A stretch of 64,000 nucleotides of DNA, taken from Trifolium pratense (Eukaryota; Streptophyta; Magnoliopsida; Fabales; Fabaceae). A program made the translations under genes and the position numbers. This document shows positions 54,295 to 64,000 of this stretch, one piece after another; position 1 is the stretch's first letter, and each line of letters begins with the position of its first letter. Where the stretch lies: assembly GCF_020283565.1 (NCBI RefSeq), contig NC_060065.1:44938409-45002408 (forward strand). The letters are read 5' to 3'. The notes beneath the pieces were generated by a model. It was not told the DNA's origin and made no database searches. It was given only the letters and a program-made list of their open reading frames with translations.

Positions 54295-54305
54295 GTTATA
54301 TATAA
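54295..54305 (-). promoter_or_regulatory. TATA box of NF-YC-like gene
   Basis: TTTATATATAA on the minus strand, about 90 bases before the ATG, followed by an A-rich leader. Confidence 0.5.
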
Positions 54306-55785
54306 ATTAATTATTAGTGTTAAAGTTGAAGCTTTCAGTGTGTTTACATTGCCGGCTGCTAAGCCTGCTTTTGCCGGCTAATTGAAATTTGTACAAAGGA
54401 ATAAAATAGAAATGTGTTTTTGTTTATTGGAATTGTTGACTGAGTCAAAAAATAAAAATTAGACTTGTTGACCAAGTCAAAATATAATTGACTCCAAGCT
54501 CAAGTGGTCAAAATATACTCCTGAATTATTCGTGAGAATTTGAGTTTGAATTTTGGTGAGTGCAATTTTTAGTCAAATTTTAGTTACTTTATGGTCGAAC
54601 TCTGAATTACCAGAGCCTTTTTCCTTAACAACCATAGAATTAATACAAAATAAATACTTCATTCGATCGTAAATAAAAAGAAAACATTGGATTAATAAAA
54701 AATGTATTAATTTTTATTGACTAGCTTATTTTTCTTTTTTGGTTACATTATTGACTAGCTTATTGTTTGGTAACACAAATAAGTTAGTTTATTATTTTTC
54801 AAATGTTGTTTCAAATAACATTAAGCATATAACTTATAACTTTTTACATTTCATTTCAATTTTAACCTTATTATTTAATTTCTTTATTTTCTTTTATAAA
54901 AAAATTACCGACTCACAAAAATAACTAATCACTTACATAAAATAACTATGTCATTTTGTATTTACAACAACTAAATTTACTAAATACTTTAATTTTATTC
55001 AACTAATTTTTCAGCTATTAGCTAAAAGCTACTTTATCAGCTATCAATTAACTTTCTAGCTATCAACCAACTTATAGTTTAATTTTATCAAACCGAACTT
55101 AAAATATTATTTTATACTATTTTATAGTACATGATTATTTTTAACTAAAAGTTTAAATTTTCGTGTTGAAATATGATAATATAGGGACAAACACTCTTTT
55201 CCAATATTTTGTGATTTGAAAGGAAAAGGTTAATAGAATAATTAAATAATAGTAATAATGACCACTAGATAAACAAATACAAAAAACAAAATAATTTTTG
55301 TCACATAATTGTTGGAGATGCATTCAAATTCAACCAAAAAAACCATTAATCAGACATTCAGACATATAAAAGTTCTAAGAAAAAAGAGAAGAGTTCACAA
55401 TTCTCTTGCTAGCATGTGTCTATTAAACAACCCAAAAATAGAAAATTTGTATTAAAAAAAAGTACTATTTGTTATGAATAATAAGTCTTAGTGGAAGACT
55501 TAGTGGATGTTCATCCTTATATCTTCCTTGTCCTATAACTCTCACTAGTGAAGTGGACCTTAATTGTCTTTGGTCTTTCACTTCCTTATTTGTATCCTAT
55601 AAATAGGACTATTGTTTTGATGTAATAACACAGAAGTGATGAGTTGAATGTATGGATTTTGAAGTTACATAATTTTATGTTCATTTCCTTAACATGAGCC
55701 CTTAATTAAAGCACATATTATCATTCCCTCTATTATAACACTTGAAACAATGACATGATCAATGCCAATTTAATAAAATAAAATA

Positions 55786-56184
55786 GGGGAGGGATCAAAT
55801 TACACCGTTGTAACATTTGAATAATGTTACACCGCTCAATAACGCTTTAACGAATACAAATTTTACAAAATCCACCGTTGGATTGAAAGCTTATATCGTA
55901 TAGATCATCCATGTTGAATTTTACAAAAATCTAAAATCGTTTGATATGTTATTGAGACCGATGAAGATTAATGGTTTATGCGTTTTTATTGAATACCGTT
56001 AATCTTTATCTATCACAAAAACATATCAAACGATTTTAGATTTTTATACAATTCAACATAGATGATCTATACGATATAAGCTTTCAATCCAACGGTGGAT
56101 TTTGTAAAATTTGTATTCGTTAAAGCGTTATTGAGCGGTGTAACATTACTCAAATGTTACACCGGTGTAATTTGATCCCTCCCC
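55786..56184. mobile_element. Complete Mutator-like MITE (399 bp) with 9-bp duplication
   Basis: Starts GGGGAGGGATCAAATTACAC and ends with its inverted match. The arms are near-palindromic over about 170-190 bases. AATAAAATA flanks both sides (55777-55785, 56185-56193), the 9-bp size typical of Mutator-like elements. Confidence 0.85.
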
Positions 56185-56719
56185 AATAAAATATATATAT
56201 ATATATATAGATATGTGTCTCAAAAATTAATTCATTTATATATATTTTAGTTAAATTGACATCAATGAGATGATCGTCTTAGTTGAGATCGAACCTTGTT
56301 TCTAGAAGGCAACATCAATCATCATTGATTTTGAACATTTTTTATGTACAACCAATGGTGAATGCCTATCGGTAGAACTTGCATGTATTACTTCTATGAC
56401 TGTATAAATATAAGAGAGCAAATGATACCATCTTTTATACAAGAACAAGAATTAGCCCTAGTGTTGTCAAATAGTGATTAGTGAGCTTGAAAATTGAGTG
56501 AATATTGGGTGTGATGAGGTTAAGGTTTATTTAGAGGAAGAGACAAATACAGCTTCCATTAAGGGTGTTGTGTTGGAGCAGCTTGTATTAGTCTTACATT
56601 GTTACTGCTACTGCCTTATTTTTATTCAGTATTTAAATGTTTTGCACATTGTTACTCAATGTTTTTTTCCTTATGTTTCAAGAATCCCACTCCGTAACTT
56701 TTGAAAAATTACGGTGGAT

Positions 56720-57240
56720 CATTGTGATTCTAGCCTATCCACCGTGATACTAAACATAGGCGCAAATGTCTTACTCTAGCTAGTTAACATAAGCTACTAG
56801 AGCTCCAGCCTAATATAAGTAGCACATGCGCGCTGCTGGAAGCAGAAGCTAACTCAGCGCATAATCACAAGGCTTACGCTCATTCACACGAGTGCCAGTG
56901 TCTATGTTGCGCTTCATTCCTTCTCGGTGCTTTGGTTCATCTTTTTTCGAAGGGGAACAAACATTGCTACGCTACTTCTTACGCTTGAAGTAGTGGCACC
57001 ACCAAGAAAACCAGTTCCCAATTTCCATCCCGTCCAAACAACGCAGGCTCGATGAAGAATTTGGACTGCATCCTCCTGCAGTCATACCTTTGTGTACATG
57101 TAAGGAATAAATGCCCAGAGTTTTACAAGCCTTACTAGTAATAGATCAAGTAACTCTCTTATCATGGATGCGGAGTCATAGTAGGAAGAACGTCGTGACA
57201 GGCTCGCTATACGTTGGTTAACTTGAATTTAACTGAACAT
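56720..57240. other. Less AT-rich block of possible organellar origin
   Basis: Base use differs from the AT-rich surroundings, with stretches like TTCTCGGTGCTTTGGTTCAT and CGAAGGGGAACAAACATTGC. No frame or RNA gene is recognised. A nuclear copy of mitochondrial DNA is possible but unproven. Confidence 0.25.
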
Positions 57241-57889
57241 TGGTTAGAAGCTAGTTAATTTTTATTCTGATTTGTTAACCCGAGTTAGTTGACAGTTATT
57301 AGATTTCATCTTCCTCTGGTTGTATATATATCTATTGAGTACACTCTTCCTCTGCATTTCCACATTCAGTTCTAAACATTTCACACCATAGAATTCTTTT
57401 AGACTTGACATCGCGGCAGGCTCATCAAAGATAATTTCACCAATTGCTAAAAGCCAATGCTGGTGCCGTAGATTAATTGTTCGACCGTAACCTATTTGTC
57501 ATATATACCCCTCATTCGAAACAGCTCTAGCCTTACAAATACTACGCCATAGAAAAAAACTCAAAAAATGTGATACCATGGCATCAGGCTAACTCATAAT
57601 TCTCGAATGCAGATTCAGTGCCGTAGACTAAGCACGCAGTTTTACACGGTTATCAATCCTAGCTATTGATTTGAGATCAGTCTTAGAAATTGGACGGCTC
57701 AGATCTGTTACAGCGTCCTACTGTAACTGCGGCTAATCTGATTCCATAAGTCTATGCCTTAAGTTCCTAAACCTCAAACCACCTCGACTTTCATGTTTCA
57801 TGGATTGAAATTTGAAAGTTTATTCCAAGACAACCATTTAATTCCGTTAGACTCACCATGGTTACTGGTGGAACATCGTATAGTATTTG

Positions 57890-58191
57890 GCTATGTTTGG
57901 TTAAAAATAGCGGATAGCTGATCAGCTAGCTTATAACGGATGAACTTATAGCGAATAGCTTATAAGCGAGTTTTTAGCTTATAGGGAATAAGTTAGCTGA
58001 TTGAATTTGTAGTATTTGGTAAAATTAGCGGTTGAACTAACTTATAAGCTACTTGAAATAGCGTTTGAAAAATAAACTATAAACTAGTAAAATAAACTAT
58101 AAGCTCTTTTTAAAAAACTGTTACCAAATAGAGCTTTTAACTTATAAGCTAAAAACTATAAGCTAGCTTATTGGTCTTCCCAAACATAGTC
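57890..58191. mobile_element. hAT-like MITE (about 300 bp)
   Basis: Ends GCTATGTTTGG and CCAAACATAGTC are inverted. The inside is full of AGCTTATAAGC-type words that allow multiple pairings. Confidence 0.55.
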
Positions 58192-59026
58192 TTTGTATAA
58201 ATCTAAAGAACTTCTTTGATAGAAAAAATGAATTTATTTTAATATGTTTTATTTATATTATTCATCATATTACAATAATAAATTTGATAACTTTTACTAC
58301 CTGAATTAGATTAATATGAATTGTAGTAGAGTTTACTTTGTTTCCGAATTTTGGTTACTTTATGTCCTTATCAAGTTATCTTCAAGTTCAAGGTATCTTC
58401 CACTACGCATAAAAATTTATATATGCGGTAGAGTTTGGTTTTGAAAACAGAATTGGAATATTGATTGGTTTTCTTTGGATTAGTTTGGATGTAAACATCA
58501 ATTGTTTTTTATTTTTCATAAATCAGTTATTTTATATGCGCAACTTTAAGTGTTTGAACATTGCTGCATAATATCCAAACCAAACCAAATCCAGAACGTT
58601 GATTAAGTTAAAAGAGACTTGTTTCATCACATCTAATCACTCTTGAGTAAACATCGGTTTTACTTATAAAAAAATATAATTTTAAAAATCGTTGATAAAT
58701 GTATTGTAATTAATAAATAAATAAATAATTGAAGGTAAAGTTTTGTGAAAAAAGTCTTGGTCATTAGAAAAATCTTCCCCATATGATATAATATAGGATT
58801 GCGTTTAGGTTTAAATTTTGACTTAGTAGTCTGAAATTTCCAATCACTGGACTTTTGCTTAAGCAATATTTCAACAGTAAAAGACCTTTGCAAAATGTTC
58901 TTTCCCACTCCCACTACTTCTACCTAAAAGTGTTTTTCATCCAACTCTTTTTTCTTTCTTCTCCAGTAGAAATGTTTGGATACCTTGTTTATTAATTACT
59001 CTCCCGGTTTCATATAAACAATAATT

Positions 59027-59350
59027 CTTTTTTTTTTTCTTTTCTTTTTTATAACATGTGGGTTGAAGTCCAAAAGAGGAAACAAGCTACCGCATTACAA
59101 CTCGCGGAGTCGAAATACTAATAACGTCATTAAAAAAAAAAACTAATCTTAAAAGGACAATATACAAAATCAAAGTGATACCACATTCGCAAACCATATA
59201 TTGTTATTGCATCCGCACAACTGTTAGCCTCCCGATAAGCATGACTAACCTGAACCTCCTGATCCAAATTTGGAATCCTGTGAATATTCTCCAAGAGACC
59301 CATTCCAGCATACCCCTCACAGCTAGCCTCAAAAACTCCTCATAATTTTG
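59027..59350 (-). mobile_element. LINE 3' end with RNase H fragment
   Basis: On the minus strand from about 59340 the sequence reads VSHAYREANSCADA, the conserved block of the RNase H-like domain at the end of plant LINE ORF2, then ISTPRVV and a stop. A T-rich tract at 59027-59050 (A-rich on the minus strand) is the 3' tail. Confidence 0.65.
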
Positions 59351-59402
59351 CATAATTTACTTTTTAAATTTATTAAATAATTAATGCATTCATCAATATA
59401 AT

Positions 59403-59408
<6 letters not shown>

Positions 59409-59477
<69 letters not shown>
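59409..59477. repeat. TA microsatellite, about 34 units
   Basis: Uninterrupted (TA)n over 69 bases. Confidence 0.95.
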
Positions 59478-59479
<2 letters not shown>

Positions 59480-60010
59480 AATTTTTAATGAATATAAAAA
59501 TAAAAGGTCTTGTCAAACAGTGTCTCTAGGACATAGTTAAGAAAACAAAATGAAAACAAAAGTGACAATTTTAAATAGAAAAAAAATTCTTTTTTTAAAA
59601 TTTCAAAACATTGAATTGAATGCAGTAGTTTCAAGATTATATTACTATTTTTGTTTTCTTAACTATTATTCCAAGACATTGTTTAGCATTTTCTAAAAAT
59701 AAATTGTTACTAAATTGGAGGGAGTGTGAGTTGACATAAACAAAAATTTTTTTATTTTTTTTTGAAAAAGTATAAACCAAAATTTATATATTTAAATTAG
59801 ACCGAACTCTAGATTCTAACCGAAAGTATATTGCTGATATTATCGGGACAGACTCCCAACCACCCCAACATAGCACTGCTTGTGATTTAAAGCAAACCAT
59901 AATTTTCCACAACCAAACCTCACTATTTGCATTGAAGGCTTACTACTGAATGAGTCTTTTCTTTTGGTGGGATCCACTTGCACAAGGTAATATTGACACA
60001 TTATATTATA

Positions 60011-60305
60011 CTCCCTCCGGTCCTTTTTATAAGGAACACTTAGGGCAAAAAATTTGGTCCTTTTTATAAGAAACTTTGACCAATTTTCAAATGTTTTAAA
60101 TGTTCAATTTCACTTATGCCCTTATTTATTATGAGAGAGAATTTAAAAATAAGTAAGTTAGTTGAATAAAGAGTAATTAAATAAGGGTATACATGGAATA
60201 AATTTAAATTTATAAGAGTGTTAAATGAAAATAACTATGTTAAATGTGCTTCATTGGTCTGTGTGATTTTTTCAAAGTGTTCCTTATAAAAAGGACCGGA
60301 GGGAG
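60011..60305. mobile_element. Stowaway-like MITE (295 bp)
   Basis: CTCCCTCCGGTCCTTTTTAT and ATAAAAAGGACCGGAGGGAG are perfect inverted ends, flanked by TA on both sides. Confidence 0.85.
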
Positions 60306-60589
60306 TACTTTCTTTCTAAAGTTTAATGTCCATTCAACTTACATAAGCTTCAATTTATCTATATTATAAATTTGTAAAACTCAACATTTATATTAAATTG
60401 TTAAAGTAATTATCACAAATACTAGACATGATTTCCCAACTTTTTTTAATGTGTGGATCATATAAACACCCAAAATGCTCCCCCACACAGAGGAAAACAT
60501 CATGGTCAAGTCAAGTCCAATGTTCACACTTAACACAACAACCAACTAAATAAAAATAAAATAAAAAAATAGTTTTTTACCCGAAAATA

Positions 60590-60913
60590 GTTTTTTACCC
60601 GCAAAGTAGGTGAGTTTTAATTTACCGTCTTGCAAAAATAAATAAATTGATTTCCCCTATAATGTGAAGATTCTCTGGTTAACCCTTCTCATGAAAAATG
60701 TTGACTTCAGATTCCGTTATTTTGCTCCCTGTAATGTTAGCGAGTTTTGGTTTATCCCCTGACTGATCGTGCCACGTCATCATTTTTGTGGAATCTTAGG
60801 TCAAAATTTTTTATGAGGGGTAAACCAGAGAATCTTCACATTACAGGAGATAATCCAAAAAATTCATTTTGCAAAGGATAAACCAAAAGTCGTCTACTTT
60901 GCAGGTTAAAAAC
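60590..60913. mobile_element. Foldback element upstream of kinase gene 3
   Basis: Left arm GTTTTTTACCCGCAAAGTAG is matched inverted by CTACTTTGCAGGTTAAAAAC. Pairing continues through AATGTGAAGATTCTCTGGTT and its inverse, so arms span roughly 100 bases. Confidence 0.7.
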
Positions 60914-61015
60914 ATATTTACACTAAAAAAAATTCTTAATTTCATTTTTATGTTTCTTTTTCCTTAGTCCATCAATCACACCATATATGCATCAAGCTAA
61001 ACTTCATGTAACATT

Positions 61016-64000
61016 ATGTCTTTAATCATAATGAGTATAATTTTCCATGTTTATCATATACTTATATATTTTTCTCAAATTTCTCTAGCAATTAACTCAA
61101 TATCTCAATCCATTTCCTTAATAGATGATGGAAACACCTTAGTTTCCAAAGGTGGAATCTATGAACTTGGATTCTTCACACCAGGAAATTCCAACAAACG
61201 TTATCTTGGAATTTGGTACAAGAAAATTCCAATTCAAACAGTTGTTTGGGTTGCAAACAGAAACAATCCAATCAATGATTCATCAGGAACATTATCATTA
61301 AACAACATCACTGGAAACCTTATCCTCACTAAGAATAATGGTTCTGTTGTTTGGTCTACAACATCGAATTCTCTTCGGAAAAAACAAGAGAAACCGGTAG
61401 TAGCATTTCTTTTAGATACCGGAAATCTTGTGCTAATCGATGAGAATGAAGAAAACAAAGAATCTTTCTTGTGGCAGAGTTTTGATTATCCAACAGATAC
61501 TTTCTTACCAGAAATGAAGTTTGGTTTGGACTTCAAAACCGGTCTTAATCGACGTTTAACTGCTTGGAAAAGTCCCGATGATCCATCACCGAGTGATTTT
61601 TCTTTCGGTATGGTTCCACATAACAATCCTGATGCATATATGATGAAGGGTGATAAAAAGTTCTACAGAAGTGGACCATGGAATGGTTTGCATTCAAGTG
61701 GTTCGCCACAAGTTAGGCCGAATCCAATTTATGATTACAGGTTTGTTTACAATAAGGATGAACTTTACTACACTTATAGCCTAAAAAACTCGTCTGCTGT
61801 CACGCGGTTAGTTTTAAATGCAACTGCGTCTGTTCGTTATCGTTATGTGTGGATTGAATCGGCGAAAAGATGGGAAATCTACACGTCGGTACCATTGGAT
61901 TTATGTGATAGTTATGCACTATGTGGAGCTTATTCAAGTTGTGTTATTTCTGATTCACCTGTGTGTCAATGTATGAAAGGTTTTAAACCTAAGTCGCCGC
62001 AAGCATGGTATGCGATGGATTGGTCTAATGGATGCGTACGAAATAAGGCGTTGCTTTGCGAGGAGAAAAACAAGGATGGATTTGTGAAGTTAAGTGGTAT
62101 GAAAGGGCCTGACACTACAAATAGTTGGTTGGATCAAACAATTGGTTTGGAGGAATGTAGAGTGAAGTGTTTGGATAATTGTTCTTGTATGGCATATGCA
62201 AATTCAGATGTAAGAGGTGAAGGAAGTGGTTGTGCTTTGTGGTTTGGTGATTTAACTGATATTAGACAGTTTGCAGCTGGAGGGCAAGACTTGTATGTTA
62301 GAATGGATTCTTCAGAATTAGGTATGATTATGAACTTAGCTTATGATATATTTATGTTAATCTTTGAATATTTACATTCCCTTTATGAATTTGTGATTTG
62401 ATTTAGAGTAAAATAGTGTTTAGCTTCCTTATTAACCTCTGTAATGTCAAGATTCCGTCCTTTTAGCCCCTTATTGAATATGTTGGCTAAAGATTCCTCA
62501 AAAATGATGACGTGACATGTTTAGTAAGGGGGTAAACCAAACTTCTAGGAGGCAAAAATACGGAATCTTAAGCCAATGTATTAATGAGCCGTTAAAAGGA
62601 CAGAATTTTGACATTACAGTGGTAATCGAAAAAAACTTATATATATTAGAGTGGTAAATCAAAATTCGCTAACATTATAGGGGTAAACACCATTTAACCC
62701 TTGATTTTAACTATGGTTTTTTGTTTGGTGATGCAATTGAATTAGAACATGTCAATGTGGGTCACAAGAAGAAAGGAGTTATAGTGGCAGTAATAGTTTC
62801 TCTTGCCATAGCAATATTTTGTGGTATACTCATACTTGGTTGGTGTTATAGACAGAAATCAAGCACTTATGTAAAAGGTATAGTTTCTATTCTCAAAAAT
62901 AAAATTTTAAGTCTAAGTTGTTGTGTTCATGTTCACAGAATTAATCACATTATAAGTATGCATACAGTTTGACTACTATATAGGTGCTAATGTGGTTCAA
63001 TTTCTTTGATTAGGGAGTTTTTTATTTAATAAAATATAAAGTTTTAGTTCTTTCAAAACTTAGAAGAAATTGTTGCAGCAAGATATATAGTACTAGTATA
63101 TACTATGAAGCACTGACACGGACACGACACTAACACGTTGACAATGAAAATAATTTGATAAATGGATTAATTAAATGTAATAATAAGTGTCGGTGCTATG
63201 GAGGATATATATACGCTGACATGCTTAATCTAAAATCATTTACTGTAATGTCTTAGATAAATCAGATTTCAGTATCAAAGAAGATCATCAAAACAGTGGG
63301 ATGCAGGTGGATGATGGAGATTTACCAGTCTTTAACTTGTCAACAATAGCAAAAGCCACTAACAACTTTACAATCAGTAACAAAATTGGAGAAGGTGGTT
63401 TTGGACCTGTATACAAGGTAAATAGCTTATAGATTATTAATGGGTTAATGACATTAAGAATTGAGAAGTTGAAATAGAAAAATGAGCATTTTCTAACAAT
63501 TGAAATTTTTGAATTTTAGGGAATTCTAACTGATGGAGTGGAAATTGCTGTGAAAAGGCTTTCAACAAGCTCAGGCCAAGGGTTGAATGAGTTTAAAAAC
63601 GAAGTAAAATTGATTGCGAAACTTCAACATCGAAATCTTGTAAAGCTTCTTGGTTGTTGCCTTGAAGGAGAAGAAAAAATGTTGGTTTATGAATACATGC
63701 CTAATAGTAGCTTGGACTCCTTTATTTTTGGTATGCATATAATAAATTGTCTATTTAGATTGTTAAATGTTGTTAAATGATTTTCAGTATCTCTTAACAT
63801 TTTTTTTTCTTCTTCTTTTCTTGTTCTGATGGGAATCTTGTAGATAAGCAGAAAAGTGAATTACTCGATTGGTCAAAGCGTTTCGACATTATATGTGGAA
63901 TTGCTAGGGGACTTGTCTATCTTCATCAGGATTCGAGACTAAGGATTATTCACAGAGATCTAAAGTTGAGTAATGTTTTACTAGATAAGGAAATGAATCC
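61016..64000 (+). CDS. G-type lectin S-receptor-like serine/threonine kinase 3, partial
   Basis: Exons 61016-62321, 62746-62877, 63257-63417, 63520-63730 and 63844 to beyond the window. All visible introns are GT-AG and phases agree. A signal sequence ([19 protein letters not shown]) is followed by B-lectin with [22 protein letters not shown]-like [16 protein letters not shown] with [15 protein letters not shown], transmembrane [20 protein letters not shown], then kinase with GEGGFG, IAVKRL (Lys545) and HRDLK. The DFG motif and C-terminal part lie outside. Same family as genes 1 and 2 but clearly more distant in sequence, with the same exon layout (exon 4 is 211 bp in all three). No damage is visible in the part shown. 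Confidence 0.9.
62405..62702. mobile_element. Foldback element in intron 1 of kinase gene 3
   Basis: GTAATGTCAAGATTCCGTCCTTTTA near the left is matched inverted by TAAAAGGACAGAATTTTGACATTAC near the right. It resembles 60590-60913 in layout and in its TGGTTTACCCC-type words. Confidence 0.55.

Larger units (their letters stand above)
54306..61015. other. Long intergenic stretch, repeats only
   Basis: No host gene is supported over 6.7 kb. It holds MITEs at 55786, 57890, 60011 and 60590, a LINE end at 59027, a TA microsatellite, and an unusual less AT-rich block at about 56720-57240 of unknown origin. Confidence 0.55.

Noticed and set aside
56498..56704. 68-codon frame in the long intergenic region
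   Set aside because: Composition is hydrophobic and random-looking; no conserved motif or splice partner found.

Overview
The window is nuclear plant DNA. It has spliced receptor-kinase genes, TATA-type promoters, LTR retrotransposons, MITEs, LINEs and tRNA-derived SINEs. A short BURP-domain gene of the seed-protein (USP) kind and an Ogre-like retroelement with a tRNA-Arg type primer site point to a legume, probably Medicago or a close relative. The species is inferred from this content and was not checked against a database.

Region 1 (1148-23754) is a nest of two LTR retrotransposons. The outer one (1153-23749, minus strand) is a Ty3/gypsy element of the Tat lineage. It has 775-bp LTRs, an ACATC target duplication, gag, protease, reverse transcriptase, two RNase H domains, integrase, and two ORFs on the opposite strand between integrase and the 3' LTR. 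The inner one (7723-20050, plus strand) sits in its gag-protease reading frame. It has 2926-bp LTRs, a GGCAG target duplication, a tRNA-Arg-like primer site, an Ogre-like gag and no pol, followed by a long 3' untranslated part with three tandem-repeat arrays. In both elements I saw no difference between the paired LTRs, so both insertions look recent. The outer integrase carries a deletion in its zinc finger.

Region 2 (23755-37500) holds two intact G-type lectin (S-domain) receptor kinase genes, head to head: 30815-26255 on the minus strand (826 aa) and 33269-37455 on the plus strand (819 aa). Each has seven exons with matching phases, and I could place every splice site. Their introns and flanks carry TRIM elements, MITEs, a LINE fragment and a SINE.

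Region 3 (37500-61000) is repeat-rich and gene-poor. Its genes are a single-EF-hand calcium-binding protein of the KIC/PBP1 type (42454-42813), a three-exon BURP-domain gene (50627-48635) and an intronless NF-YC-like histone-fold gene (54206-53853). It also holds a deleted Ty1/copia remnant, Mutator-like, hAT-like and Stowaway-like MITEs, SINEs, a LINE 3' end and a long TA microsatellite.

Region 4 (61016-64000) is the 5' part of a third S-domain receptor kinase gene, cut by the window edge inside exon 5.

The host genes do not form a pathway. The three receptor kinases are members of a local family expanded by duplication. The least expected signal is a family of five hairpins in the inner retroelement (three in the LTR, two in the leader). 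They share an invariant loop core, CTGACGTATGGCTCGT, and the three LTR stems show compensatory base changes, which argues for a maintained RNA structure.
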